A stretch of DNA of 64,000 bases from NCBI RefSeq assembly GCF_036588685.1, contig NC_086380.1, positions 31,576,474 through 31,640,473 of the forward strand, in the 5' to 3' direction. Shown here piece by piece: positions 32,158 to 45,900 of this stretch (the stretch's first letter is position 1; every line of letters starts with the position of its first letter). The translations under genes were made by a program, and so were the position numbers. Source of the stretch: Mytilus trossulus (taxonomy: Eukaryota; Mollusca; Bivalvia; Mytilida; Mytilidae). The notes beneath the pieces are model-generated. The model searched no databases. It was not told the DNA's origin and was given only the letters and a program-made list of their open reading frames with translations.

Positions 32158-33825
32158 ATGTCTTCAAACTCCCTATGTGTCCCATGTGCAAGGTTTGACA
32201 GCGAGTTACCATCTATAAAGTTTTGCATGGATTGTGAAGAAACTCTTTGTAGGGACTGTGTTAAGGCACACAAAACCATTAAAATGTTGATGGCTCATCA
32301 CCTGACTGACCTGGAAGCATCTCGTGAAATGCCTGCTGTAGTAATGTCTTCTCGGAAGCACTGTTTATCCCATTCTGATTTCATTTTGGACTTCTATTGT
32401 ACATATCACGATTTTCTCTGCTGCCAAAGCTGCATATCTACAGACCATCGTGGTTGTGATAAGGTATTGCCTCTAAAAGAAGCCTCTAAGACTATAAAAA
32501 CGTCAGCCCTTTTTGTTGATACAACAGATGATTTTAAAAAAATACTGTTAACAACAGAAGAGGTAATCAAGAATAGAAAATGTAATATCAAAAAGATTGA
32601 AGACGATGGCGCTTCCATAGTTAATTCTATTTCAAAAGCTAAGGTGTCCATAATAAAGAAAGCTGAAGAAATGGAGAAATCAGCATTGTCAAAACTATCT
32701 CATCTACAAGTTACAGTGGTATCAAATCTAAAGAGCGAGTGCGACAAGGCTGAACAAATAGGCAAATTGGTTCATGAGCAAATTCAACGAATGGAGTTTT
32801 TGTCGAAGAATGGATCAAACAATCAAATGTTTGTTCTTCTGCAAGAACTCAAAGGTGTTCTCTCATTTGAAAACCAAAATATAACGGACTTCATTTCAAA
32901 GCTACAGGAACAAAGTCTGTCATTTAAGGAAACACCAATATTTGCATCGGATCTAGATATTGGATCAATAGATATAACATCACACCCGTGTTCTGTTAGG
33001 TACAAAGACACAAAGCTTCGTCTATCATTTGACATACCAGTAACAAAAAGTCCGAGGTTTTTCAGGCTGCATCATGAAATACGAGTGTTGTCCTTCTGGG
33101 AAGCACTATTAAATGGCATCTCAGGAATAGTTTGCATCGACCAACAAAAATTTGCAGTTTGCGCCTATGAATCCAATCAGCTTTATATATATGATTTTGA
33201 TGGTAATCGTCTGAACAGTATTCAACTTGAATATCGATGTAATCCATGCGGGCTTGCATATAACAGCACCACTCAGACCATAGTAGTCAACCTTACAAAC
33301 TATAAATTACAATTCATAGAAAATTTTAAAGCCTCTCCTGCAGTAGCTATTCCACATGGGGCAAAGTATGGCGTGTCTTGGGTAAATGATAAGTTTTATG
33401 TTGGTGGATGTGGTAAAGCATATATTTTAAATAAAAATATGCAAGAAATTCAATCATACAAAGTAGGGGAAGGCGATTTCTTTTTTCTACATTTTACAGA
33501 TGACAAGCTTTATTTGTCTGATTTTCACAAATACAATGTATATTGCATGAAAGAAGATGGAACCATTATATTCAACTTCACCTCTAGGAATTTACAGGGA
33601 CCAGATGGGATCACAAATGATAAAAAGGGATATATCTATGTAGTAGGAAGATATTCAAACAACATTCACCGATTATCATCCGATGGGACATCTAGTGAAG
33701 TGGTATTAAAGAAAGAAGACGGCCTGAATCAACCTATTGCGATATGTTTTAGCAATGATTATAAGAAATTGTTGGTGTCAAATAACAAGGGACGGACAAT
33801 ATCAGTATTTGATTGTGTATACTGA
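32158..33825 (+). CDS. TRIM-like B-box protein with NHL-like C-terminus, no RING
   Basis: 555 residues in one coding exon. I chose the ATG at 32158 because it directly follows a strong acceptor (CTTTTTTCCAG-AG-ATG), implying an intron in the 5' UTR; an in-frame ATG at 32068 would add 30 unlikely residues. Residues about 5-47 form B-box 1 (CVPC..FCMDCEETLCRDCVKAH). Residues about 65-105 form B-box 2 (KHCLSHSDFILDFYC..CCQSC..DHRGC). Residues about 115-260 look like a coiled coil. From about 310 the sequence has repeated strands of NHL/beta-propeller type (GISGIVCIDQQKFAVC, NPCGLAYN, GPDGITNDKKGYIYV, QPIAICFSND). This is the layout of bivalve TRIM56/TRIM71-like proteins, often tied to ubiquitin signalling or innate immunity. 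With no RING it is probably not a ligase alone. Family clear, exact orthologue not. Confidence 0.82.
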   Translation: MSSNSLCVPCARFDSELPSIKFCMDCEETLCRDCVKAHKTIKMLMAHHLTDLEASREMPAVVMSSRKHCLSHSDFILDFYCTYHDFLCCQSCISTDHRGCDKVLPLKEASKTIKTSALFVDTTDDFKKILLTTEEVIKNRKCNIKKIEDDGASIVNSISKAKVSIIKKAEEMEKSALSKLSHLQVTVVSNLKSECDKAEQIGKLVHEQIQRMEFLSKNGSNNQMFVLLQELKGVLSFENQNITDFISKLQEQSLSFKETPIFASDLDIGSIDITSHPCSVRYKDTKLRLSFDIPVTKSPRFFRLHHEIRVLSFWEALLNGISGIVCIDQQKFAVCAYESNQLYIYDFDGNRLNSIQLEYRCNPCGLAYNSTTQTIVVNLTNYKLQFIENFKASPAVAIPHGAKYGVSWVNDKFYVGGCGKAYILNKNMQEIQSYKVGEGDFFFLHFTDDKLYLSDFHKYNVYCMKEDGTIIFNFTSRNLQGPDGITNDKKGYIYVVGRYSNNIHRLSSDGTSSEVVLKKEDGLNQPIAICFSNDYKKLLVSNNKGRTISVFDCVY

Positions 33826-34659
33826 TAATTCAAAGCTTACATTGACAATGATTAATTTTTCTAAAAAAAAAACATCACATTTATCATGTTTATAAATTCC
33901 TTTTTTTTAATTGAATCCAAAAATTAATAATTTTAAAGGAGCACTATCTACGAGATATATAAAAAAAAAAAAAAATTCTTTGCTCAATCATTATTGAAAT
34001 GCAAATTGTGAAATTACAATTCGCTTTTAGCAGCCATTATGGTTTAATTTTGTCAAAATAAGCTAAAAAACATTGATTATGAATTATTCACTTGCAAGTG
34101 AATAATTCAACCTCATTGAATCCATAATCATTTGAGCTTCAATTTAACCCCTTAGCTTGAGATGGATAACCACTGAATTGTATGTGTACAGTTATTTAAA
34201 GGAAAGAATGTCAACATTGAAAGTGAAACAAAGGTAAATCATTTTATGACTGATTTGATCCTCAGAAAATCATTCTTATACAGGTAAAAACGATGATAAG
34301 CATTTATTTTTCATCTCTAATATGTAATTAGATAGACCTAGAATAATCAAAGAGCACGAGTTTGCTTAATCTATTTATATCTATATTTATGTTTACATCG
34401 CTTTTATGGTCATCGGATGACTTTAGAGGTATTCAATACTCGATATTTAATTAGATGTTCTAGACTAAAAGCACATGAAACAAGGCTACATATTTTTATA
34501 CCTGTGCCCTGTTAAACAGTTTATTTTAGACTTTTAATAGTTTGCATAAATGTTTTACATTGTTATAAATCAATATTAGAATTTGATTAAAATCAGTGAA
34601 CATGAATTTGACAGCTAGTGCCCCTTTAAGGATAATGATCAAGTTTTACAGTTTGTCCT
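33826..34659. other. Intergenic stretch downstream of the TRIM-like gene
   Basis: No gene seen. A short hairpin at about 34083-34112 (ATTATTCACTTGC/GCAAGTGAATAAT) is the only local structure. No clear AATAAA close to the stop. Confidence 0.4.
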
Positions 34660-34870
34660 CACAAAGTTGGTGTGAGTGCAAATGAGACAATTCTGCATCC
34701 AAATAACGATTTAAAAAAAGTAAACCATTATAGGTCAATGTACGGCCTACAACACAAAGCCTTAGCTCACACCAAACAACAAGCTATAAAGGGCCCCAAA
34801 ATTACTAGTGTAAAACCATTCAAACGGGAAAACCAACCTTCTAATCTATATAAACTAGAGGCTTTTAAAA
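34660..34870 (-). mobile_element. SINE-like mussel repeat tail, reverse orientation
   Basis: AATGAGACAATTCTGCATCC, ATTATAGGTCAATGTACGGC and CTATAAAGGGCCCCAAAATT follow the reversed order of the abundant tail family. The 75-codon open frame here is a chance frame. Confidence 0.5.
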
Positions 34871-35645
34871 GCCTGTGTCGCTCACCTTGGTCTATGTGAA
34901 TATTAAACAGAGGAAGCAGATGGATTCATGACAAAATTGTGTTTTGGTGATGGTGATGTGTTTGTACATCTTACTTTACTGAACATTCTTGCTGCTTACA
35001 ATTATCTCTATCTTGGCCCAGTAGTTTTAGTGGAAAATGTCAGTAAAATTTACAAATTTAATGAAAATTGATAAAAAATGACTATAAGGGGCAATAACTC
35101 CTTAGGGGGTCAATTGACCATTTCAGTCTGGTTGACTTATTTGTAAATCTTACTTTGCAGTACATTTTTGCTATTTACAGTTTATCTTTATCGATAATAA
35201 TATTCAAGATAATAACCAAAGACAGTAAAATTTCCTTAAAATTACCAATTTAGGGACAGCAACCCAACAACAGGTTGTCCGATTCATCTCAAAATTTCAG
35301 GGCAGATAGATCTTGACCTGATAAACAATTTTACCCATTGTCAGATTTGCTTTAAATGCTTTGGTTTTTGAGTTATAAGCCAAAAACTGCATTTTACCCC
35401 TATGTTCTATTTTTAGCCATGGCAGCCATCTTGGTTAGTTGGCCGGGTCAAGGGACACATTTTTAAAACTAGATACATCAATGATGATTGTGGCCAAGTT
35501 TGGTTTAATTTGGCCCAGTAGTTTCAGAGGAGAAGATTTTTGTAAAAGTTAATGACGACGGACTACGCTGAATGACGACAGACACCGGACGACGACGAAG
35601 TGATGAGAAAAGCTCACTTGGCCTTAAGGACAGGTGAGCTAAAAA
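34855..35645 (+). repeat. Long bivalve dispersed repeat, good copy
   Basis: Opens near AGAGGCTTTTAAAAGCCTGTG (hairpin) and CGCTCACCTTGG. Runs through GGGGCAATAACTCCTTAGGG, GGGACAGCAACCCAACAAC, TTTTACCCCTATGTTCTAT and a GACGACGG tract. It ends in AAAAGCTCACTTGGCC..GGTGAGCTAAAAA. About 790 bp with hairpins at both ends and no coding capacity. Transposition class unknown to me. Confidence 0.65.
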
Positions 35646-35739
35646 ACGAGAAAAGAAACACATACAAATTACATAAACCACATTATATAACACCCTAAAC
35701 TTCCATTAAATTGCATTAAATTTAAAAGCAAGAATATGT

Positions 35740-36020
35740 CTATATAACACGGATGCCCCACTCGCACTTTCATTTGCCATGTTAAGTGAATCGTGTAATT
35801 TTGGTAAAACATCTAATTAGACATTTAGATTAGAAAGATCATATCATAAGGAACATGTGCACTAAGTTTCAATTTGATTGGACTTCAACTGCATCAAACA
35901 CTACCTGTACCAAAAACCTTAACCTGAAGCGCAGCAAGCGGAATAAAGAACGGACAAATGAATGGATGCACAGATCACAAAACATATTTCCCCTCTACTA
36001 TTATAGGTGTGGGGCATAAA
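35740..36020. repeat. Dispersed mussel repeat
   Basis: From CGGATGCCCCACTCGCAC to GGTGTGGGGCATAAAA. The ends GATGCCCCAC and GTGGGGCAT are inverted, so it may be a small TIR element (about 280 bp). Confidence 0.5.
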
Positions 36021-36897
36021 AATCTTTGTAAGGTAAATTATTACCAAAACAGTGAGAATTTTGTAGACCAATGCCATAGACTGATGTTATGCACATTAAA
36101 CAAAGCTTGCAGTTGCATCATTCAGAGATCTTCCTGAAACTCTTTTATGATGGTGCACCACCATCGTAAGATTATCTTCTGCCATCTTTAAATTATCACA
36201 CCTTTCTGGTTAAAAAAAAATAATAACTGAGCTATGATTAAGGTGTAGTCAAAATTTGTTTTCGTTTAAAGTTAAAGCAGTACATCACCTTTGCATTCAG
36301 AACCAAAATATGCATTTTGCATTGTATATTACTGTGGAATTCACAGATTTAAGTCATTTAACCATAGCAGTTTTAAACATTAGCAATCAAAAATTCAAAA
36401 TTCAATGTTTTGAAAAACAGTGACAAAAATTCTTGTTATTGATTTTCAGATACTGCAAATCACTGTTCCAATTTATGTTGACTTCTGAATTGAATTTGAC
36501 ACTACTTCTGCAGTCCTAACAAAGTTAGCGAGAAAAGAACTATGAGAACCTTTTGAAGAGAAAAAACTTTGATCCTAACTATGTTAACAGAACAGCTGAA
36601 TTGTTGTTATCCTTAACTATGATGAGCCATGCAGGCTTAACATTTGAATGGTTTCAAATGACCATTAATGAAAATATTGGTTATTCTATAACTAAATGAA
36701 CATAATTAACAATATACCACTTTATTCATTATTCCTTATTCAACAAAATAAAGAAATTAATATTCTTTATCACAACAATTGAGGTTTTGTCCTGGTAAGG
36801 GTTCATTCATCAGTAATTTTTCATACGTGGAAATCACTGATTGTAACCATATATTAGATTATAAAACAATAGTTTACAAAACAAAATTTAAATATAA

Positions 36898-36903
36898 TTT
36901 ATT
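36898..36903 (-). promoter_or_regulatory. Polyadenylation signal of TRMT44
   Basis: AATAAA on the minus strand, 27 bases beyond the stop codon at 36930. Confidence 0.5.
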
Positions 36904-36929
36904 TTCTCCAACTTAAAATGACAATCATT

Positions 36930-39900
36930 TCACCCATCATCAACAGAATAATCATCAGGCTTTTTATCACAGATACTTTGTTTAACGTCATTTTCACCAT
37001 GTGCAAAAGTACATGTGACCTCAGTCCTTGGACACCCGTCAGGATGGTTTGCATAGAACCAACATTGTAAAGTCTTAAAGTAATGGCTTTTGTCTTTCTT
37101 TGACAGTTGTGACTTTTTACTGTATGGTTCTTCCAAACTCAAGTCTCTTAACTGTACACTGCCACCTGATACTGAAATAAATAAGTATATAAGTGTATAA
37201 TGATGTATTCTTATTTTATTATTTCGAAATCAAAATCATGTGTCCATTCATCTTTTGGAGTATATGTTGAATAGAGAATTCTGATTAATTGGTTTATTTT
37301 CATGTAATAAACAAAACAAGGACACAAAGAAGTATAATGAATTGTGAAATTCAAACTGAATTTGTTGAAACTTTCTTTTCTTTTCTAATTTTAGCAAATG
37401 ATAAATTCGATATGCAGCCTTTATGTATATTAAGCATCAGTTTAACATTATGAATGAACTTTTTGAAGAGTTTCTTGCATCCATTTTTTTTAAATATTTG
37501 TTTTCCTTTTAGTTTTGCTTTATATCTATTTATCTATTTGGATAAATACAATGTATGATTTATTTGTTATACAGTCATTCTATTTATGGTTTCCTAATGT
37601 TTGTGCTTTCAGAAAAGCTAATGACACAGTAAGATTTTAAGCAATTAAAAACATTTTTGGGGGAAAAAATTAAAAAAAGCATGAAAGTTATTCCTCAATT
37701 AAAGATAATTTACCTTTCTAGTATATTTTTTACATGTTAAATATGTTGTAACAACACATTTTATAATCATCACACCTCAAGATTATTTTTCCACTTAGTT
37801 TTTTCATTCAAGATTTCAATGCTATCATAAATATAAATTCCTGAAAATTGATCTTTTCAAAATAATTACTTTTTTGCTATAAGCCTATAAGCAAAGTATT
37901 TTTATAATCATATACCAATTCTTAAGTTTAATACATGGTGTTTCCCAATGAATTTATAAGTCCTCCTAAAAATGAATATCTTTGTTTTTTCCCAAAAATT
38001 TGTTCACAATAGACAATTGTATACTTCAGCAGATTAGATTGGTCATGATAACTTTAAATTCTGTACTCAATTTGCCGTGCCATGTCACATCATTTAAGTC
38101 CTTAAACAATAATTCTATGCAAATTGTTTTTACATTTAGCTGATTTTTTAAAATTTGAATTAAAAGTTGTCATGACCAATTTAAAACACTGAAGTGCTGA
38201 AGTGTTATAATTCATGCCAGTATTTTATATCACCCAGTATTGCACAGTATTACCCACTAAAACCCAGTAAAACCCAGGTTTTCCCAGTATTTCCCACTGG
38301 GTTGGGTTATACTCATAAAACCCGGGTTTTTGCCAACCCTGATTTTTGTTTCATTAAAATACTCTCAATAACTCCCTTTCACTAGTTATGTAGAAATTAA
38401 CCCCTTCTAGACTAGTATAAAACATTTAATATGATTGCTAATGATCTCCAAAGATGGTCGGATGAGTCTACAGGTTACAACTTTTATTAGCTCACTGAAT
38501 GAATCAAAATGTTCCTACAGGTGTTAATAAAATTGACAACCTTGTGGAATGCAGAAGGCACTTCAAGGGATTTTGGTCTATCAGAATTTTTAATCTATAT
38601 GATAATTATAAGGGAAACAGATTCTTATATAGGTACTCATGGATAATTGGATAGTCCAATCTTGATAGTTCAATTTTGAATTTTTAAAGGTTTAAAATTT
38701 TATAATAGAACTATCTAGATAAGATAAATCTGAAAATCTACTGGTACCAATGTAAGAATTTATATTTATCAGCAGCATGGTTGATATATATTTTTACAAT
38801 TCATATATTTGTTATATATATGAATACCCCATAAACTTATTGTTTTATAAAAAGAATGAATAAAATATATATATAAATACCATGAAATATACTGTTATGG
38901 TTTTTCAGTAGAGTCTGTAACCCACCACATTCAGATTTCAGCTGTTTCAATACATCCTTCTCAAATAACTTGACAACTTCTCCTAATGGTAAGGAACCTG
39001 AAAAGGAGAAAATATATAACAATATATTTTATTTCTGATTTGAATATCCAATATAAAATTTAAAGATGATTATATAGTTTTAATGAACAATTCATTATGA
39101 TAATTATAATAATTTTATATGTAAAACTTAATGGTCAGTACATTATACATTATGGATTATATGCCATACAGAATGCATTGTGCATTACATTTCCATTGAA
39201 AAAGCATGCAATGTAAAAGTTCATATTATGTACATAAACATATGATCTGATGATAAGACAGTGATATTGTTGGCTTTTTTCAAAACTACCTCTACCCTTT
39301 TTTATTGGGAAAATATGTGTCATTTTCATAATATTGGGAAATCTATAATAAACCATGAATTTGACTGTAACTTCATTTCAAGACCCCATTTCAAGAGTAA
39401 AACCCTGCTTTGAAATAATACCTCTTATTGTCAGTGATAATGCATATATAGACCCTCAAATCTGCACATATAGTAATTTTAGGCATGAAAAATGTATAAA
39501 TTAGTGTTTTTCAGGTTGTATTCATGCACAATTACTACTGAGACTGCACTGTTTGGGAAAAAAGATGTCTTTTTGGGAATAGTTTTCTCCAGGGGAAAAA
39601 GCCTTTATTCTCCAGTAATTTAAGGCAAACAATATCACTGTAAGATGACAAACATACCTTGTAAAATAAAGCTTGAGATGTATTATGCAAGATGTTTAGT
39701 TTTTTTCATAAATGCACTTTTGTGAATTGTTGGCTCATGAAATCACAGCTGATTTGATTAAATGGTAAAAGGATAGTCCTTTATTCTTAATATTGATTCA
39801 AACAATATATACAACAATTGTTTGTGCCATAATGGTATGACCTGCCTGATATTATAGGGTTGTTGCATGAATATTGGGGAATATTGTCCTGAGTAGCATT

Positions 39901-42900
39901 TAAAAATGCACGAGCTTGCGAGTGCAATATATGTTCTACAAGGGACATTATTCCCCAATGTTCATGCAATAACCCTTTTATTGTATAGCAATATAATATT
40001 TGAAGGTAAAAATTGGTGTAAACATAAAAAAAAATCGTTGATGACATCATGAATTTTGAAGACTAATTGCACTAGTGCACTATTGGAATTTATTGCACCC
40101 TAACTTTTTGTTACTTTCTGTGGGAAATATTATATAGCTATGTAATAATATAGGGTTATTGCATGAATATTGGGGAATATTGTCCCGAGTAGAATTTTAT
40201 ATTGCATGAGCTTGCGAGTGCAATATATGTTCTACGAGGGACAATATTTCACAATATTCATGCAATAACCCTTTTATTGTATAGCAATATAATATTTGAA
40301 AGTAAAAATTGGTTTAAACTAATATTTTGTCGTTGATGACATCATGGATTTTGAAGATTTATTGCACTAGTGCAATATTGGAATTTATTGCACGCTAACT
40401 TTTGGTTACTTTCTGTGGGAAATATTATATTACTATACATTAATATAAAATATGTAAATCAGTATTTTTCATTTATTCCTTAAATATTTTTATCAATACT
40501 TATAGATTATAGTCGGTCTTCTCAATGAGATTGCTTTTCTCACTTGAGCCGGTAGGGCGATAGTGTGAAAAGCAATCAAGTGGAGATGACCACTGATTAT
40601 CTGTTTATCTCTATTTTACCCATGACGATGTTGGTAACTTCATTCACTACTGCACATGTGCCCTTTGATTTTAGCAATATTTTTTCATATCACTCTACTG
40701 TGGTGGAAAAGAAAATTATCAATTAGTAAGATCAAATCAAATATTTCATAACATTTAGTTTTGGTCTCACTAATTGTTAAAAGCAGAAAAATGACTTGAA
40801 ATTGCTAATTTCTGTGTTATTTAATCTCTTGAGGAGATTTGTCTCATTGGCCATGTTGGCAATCTTACCTCATTTTTTTATCATTTATATCATCTCGTGT
40901 TAAATCAATTTGGCTGAAATCAATTCAATGCCTTTTTGCGACAGCGGGTTGAAAGTTTTAATGAAATTAAACATGAATATATTTAAACAGAATGCTAACA
41001 TGTTATAATTGTCTGTCCTAACACATGCAGACCGCTGTTTTATTTTATATTTTAATTATCTATAAACAATCTCTCACCTCCTTTATGCCATATTCTACCA
41101 TCAGATGAATGTCTTAATTCAGATTTATCACAGTCCAACACTTTCTTAAATACAGTGTTTATAATTAAATTTTTTATATCCTTGTCAATATTCTGACAGT
41201 TCCGTGACCTTTCTTTACTCTGATCCCTTGGTTCAAACTCTTTCGACCATTTTTGTCCATTGTCAAGTTTCTGGTATTTAGCACTATGCTGGTCGTCTGC
41301 TTCAGAGTTTGATGACTGGTTTGAACTTGATCTTGTCCTGATATAAATTGATCTTCTATCATCAATTAATGATTCTTCTTCTTTTGGATATGTTCGGTCT
41401 TGTCCAATAAAACATACCTGCAGTGGAATAAACCCTTTTAGTAAAAATGTTGTTGAAATCCTCATAAAAATAAAAACTTACAGTAGACATGGTAGAGACA
41501 GTGGGTAGGTACGTAGGCATTTTTTTTTTTTTTTTATGCAAAGACAAATTAAAGAGTCAGATGTTTTTTAGTCTTCATTCCTATCTGACTTTAGAAAAAT
41601 CACATCAGGACAATACAAGATTTTGAACAGGCAGCTATTTTCTGGGTAGGTAAGGTCAAGGCAAACAAACATATTCTTTTCTATTGCTTTATAAATTCAG
41701 ATCAATGGAGGTGAACATGTGGAATTTCTGACCTAGTTATATCAGACTTACTCGTTTGGTGGATGGAATCCTCAGAGTATCCTCTTCCACATTAAATCCA
41801 CACACCTCCCCCACCTCCTTCACAAAATTCAAATATGTTCTGTAATTACTCAGTCCTTGCTGCTTACCGCTGAACTTACAATCAAAGTCAAAATGACAGC
41901 AAGGTAACACAAAATATCTACATGTGTAACTGGATCTAAAATGTATTTAAGGAGTTTATATTTAAACATTATTCACCTAGCTATGAAACAGTACAAGAGA
42001 ATCCTAATTAAAAAGATTTCAAATTTCCACACCTCAGTACTGTAAATTCAAAAATTATTGTGTGCATTTATTATTGCAATTTTGTCATTTAAGACTAAAA
42101 TTATTATTTTTTTGTAATATTGAGAAAAATCCTGTTTAATTCATATAAAATATTTCAAAATGTGGGTTTAAATTATTGTCATTATAACCTGGTCACATTT
42201 TCCCCAATAATAAAAACTTTGCAATAATTTCTGAATTTACAGTAATGGATTTTTACAGAGTTATTTTTCTAATAGTGCTTTCTTCATATTTCTTTGAACT
42301 GAATGTTATACGTTAAAAGTGAACTTAAGTTTAAAATTGCATGTGTTATAATAAATATACTTCTACCTAGATATTTAGTTTTAAGATTATATTCTACATC
42401 GAATTATATAATTTTCTAGATGTATATGGAATTATATTATTTTCTTCATGTATATATAATTTTGTAATTTTCTAGATGCATATATGGAATTATATTTTTT
42501 TTACATGTATCATACATGTGATGGACTGTGAAACTCAGATCAGGAGATTTGGAAATTTTGGTCAGGAGATTAGGACTCAGATCAGGAGGTTTTTTATCGA
42601 CATAAATTTTGTCGTAAATGTAACCATATGAAGTAGAAATTGTGTTTTTTCTACAAATGTTTGTTTGCAACATCATAAATTAATTTGAAAAATAACAAAC
42701 ACTAACAGTAGTACTGCATGGCTTTTAAGCATTATGAAAGTCTTATTTGTAGAAAACTTAAAAAGACTTTAACATTGTAAAATGTTTTGCTATTTCTATC
42801 TTACACAATAAAATCTTGTATATTATAACATCTACAATTCTCAAACCCAAGGTTTTATAATCCCAATTAAACTAACTAGAAATTCAATTTATTAGTCTAA

Positions 42901-45900
42901 ATGTACATATTGTATATTCCAATCACATAAATGAGAAACAGATTTACAATATAAACTTCAATTTAATCCTTGAAAGGAGGTCTAGATTGCTAAAATAATT
43001 TATAAATTTATATTTTTTTATTTGTCCCAAAACATTTAAATTCATTTTATCAACATCCGTTTATGATTATTTGATTAAAATATTAATCATTTATAGTCTT
43101 TTTACAATTTACATTTTTAAAAGCAAAATAACTGAAAACAGGATAAAACAAAGGGAAGTAACAAAAATGTATTTCAATATTCCCAATACACATCGTTTTT
43201 ATAACACAACGGCAGTTAGCCAGAGGTAAACATTGTTGATTACCAGTATGTTTGACACCCCAGCTGTCAAGTGAAGCCAATTAATTATACATGTTCTTTG
43301 ATATACAGGTAAAATTTAACACAGGTGTCAATTACACCCGTACAGTAGTAAGAAATGATCAAATATGGCGTGTGGAAATTTTCATTCATGAAATATTGCA
43401 TACACGGGAGTTTTTTCTCCTGAACGGGAGGACGGGAGGAGACCCCTGAAAACGGGAGTTTTGTACTCCCGTCGGGAGGTTCACATGTATGATGTATATT
43501 GAATAAGTTTCTACATGTATAAGGAATTATGTTTCAAACAATAAAGGATATCTTTGACAAGTGTTATCTGTGTTTTCTATGTCTACTTAATCAAATTATT
43601 AAAATGATTTGTCATATTTCCGAGTCGAATATAAACAAATATTAGATATTTTCCAGGTCTAAATTTTCTGACCAAGAGAAACCATAATCACTGAATGAAT
43701 ACTGCTATAAATGAAGTAATGTTTAAACTAGATGTGTCAAAGCAACACGAATGGCCCCGTCTCAAAAAATTGAAAAATCTTCAATTTCAATATAAATACA
43801 TGTGGACACAAACATGATGGAAGTCTCACATATCTAAAATCAGCTCAAAATCTGGAAGCATACAGAAAAAAGTCTGTATAAATGTAATTTTTCAACAATT
43901 TTTAAAGTTGTCAACCCTTATTTTTGCAAAAATTAGCGGAGCGGAACAAAACTTAAACTTGACCTGTAACTCATCATGGTTAGGTCACATACCAAAAAGC
44001 AGTCCAATATCTGGAAGCGCATTTAGGGAAAACTATATGGCCCTGACAACTTGTTGCGGGGCCATAAAAATTATACATATTCTTTCATAAGGTACCTTGC
44101 TGCAAATACAGGCATCCATGGTGTCAGCTCATCACTATGGTTACCAATCAGCCAATCATACTCTGGAAATGTATTTTCTGCAGATGGTGTTACAGTGACC
44201 TCCTTAAAAAACAAGATGTCATTATAGAAGACCTTAACCCTTTACTGACGAATCCCAGATACCCGGAATTCACACTTGAGACAGCTGACGAGGAGTCCCG
44301 GTTTACTTGAATCAGAATACCTCTTTATCATTTCCGACTAAAAACAATGCAAAGACAAACAATTGATCTTTCTTTGTTGAATACCCAGATGAAGGGGAAA
44401 CATGATGCTTCTGTTTGCTGAAAATCTTGTCAAAATCAAATGAAATTTATGGAATTTACAAGAATTTTGTATAAACAATGTTTTGAATAGAAAATTTGAA
44501 TTCAGAAACAAAAATCTTATATAAATCTGTCTCTTCTCTACAAAAATTTGAAATAGGAGAACAAATTTTTTTAAAGAATATTGAAAAATTGAAGCTAGAC
44601 TAGTATACTCTTTTTTTTACATAAAATGCCATTTTATTAAAAAAAAACATTTGGTATGGACATAAAATTTTTCAAACTTTTGCCCTTTTGGGTTAAAAAA
44701 AATTACAATATCGGGCTAAAAACTAAAATTTTGAGAATTTCATCTAAATAAACCGAAAATTTACAAATTAAGTTTTTTTATGATGAAAATTATCAAAACA
44801 TGAACAAAAGTGTGAACATGATGTAAGTGAATAAAATAAAGACAAAAATAACTACAGACAAGCTTCTATTGATATATTTTATGAAGATCCCCCACTTGAG
44901 AGTAGCTTCTCTCAGGACAGCAATGTGTGAAAGAGTTAATGTTATATATACTAGACTATAACAGATAAAGTTCTTAAATACTCAATCAGATAAAAAAAAA
45001 TCCAATATTTTTTTAATGACAGACCTTTGTGAGTTTTTATAGAGTTTTACTACAAAAACTTAGTGTCTCTAACGGTTAGCTTTATTAACTCGATCTAAAT
45101 ATGTAGACTTCTTTCAAAAACATTCTAAATCAAGGTTATATAAAGTTGTTTGTTGATTATGTTATGGATGTGATGCTATAATTACTAGAAACAAGATGGT
45201 ATATCAAAATTTCCTGTTTACCAGGATGTAAAAAATAATTTGTGAGTAGAACACTGAAATATGAACTTACCTTTAATACTGTCTCCTTGCCGTACATGTT
45301 CCAAATCTTACGTTTTCTTATATCCAGTCCTATGCCTGAATGCTGAAATAGAAATCATAGAGACGATCTTTTAAAACATAGGAAATGCTGACAGTGGAAT
45401 TGTTTTAAGACAGTTTATATGTATATCTGTCAATAAAACCCCTTAGGCTTCGATTTCATAGTAATTAACTTTTCAAAATACTAGTATATAATAAAAGGGG
45501 ATTTATAAAGGAATCAAAAGAGCAAAAAAATATATAGGTCACCGTGTTTGTTTCATAGATATTAGCCATTGAAATTTTGGCAGGAAAATGTTCTCTCTTG
45601 ACTTTTCATAGCTTTATTATTGACAAGTTTAAGTCCTTAAAAACTATTTAAGAATAATCAAGATTTTATTAGACTTTAACAGACAGCTTATCATTTTACA
45701 TGTAAAGGAATTATAAAAAGTTTAAGGCATTCAAATGGATAAAACCAGAGGATTCCGAAAATCTGACCAAAAATTCCAAAACATGACAAGTGAGCTGCCA
45801 TAAAACAGATGTAAGGAAAAATATGTGCACACAATATAACTCCATTTGCAATCTATAGATATCACTTGAGACAGGTATATTAATCAGTAGCCATGGTAAC

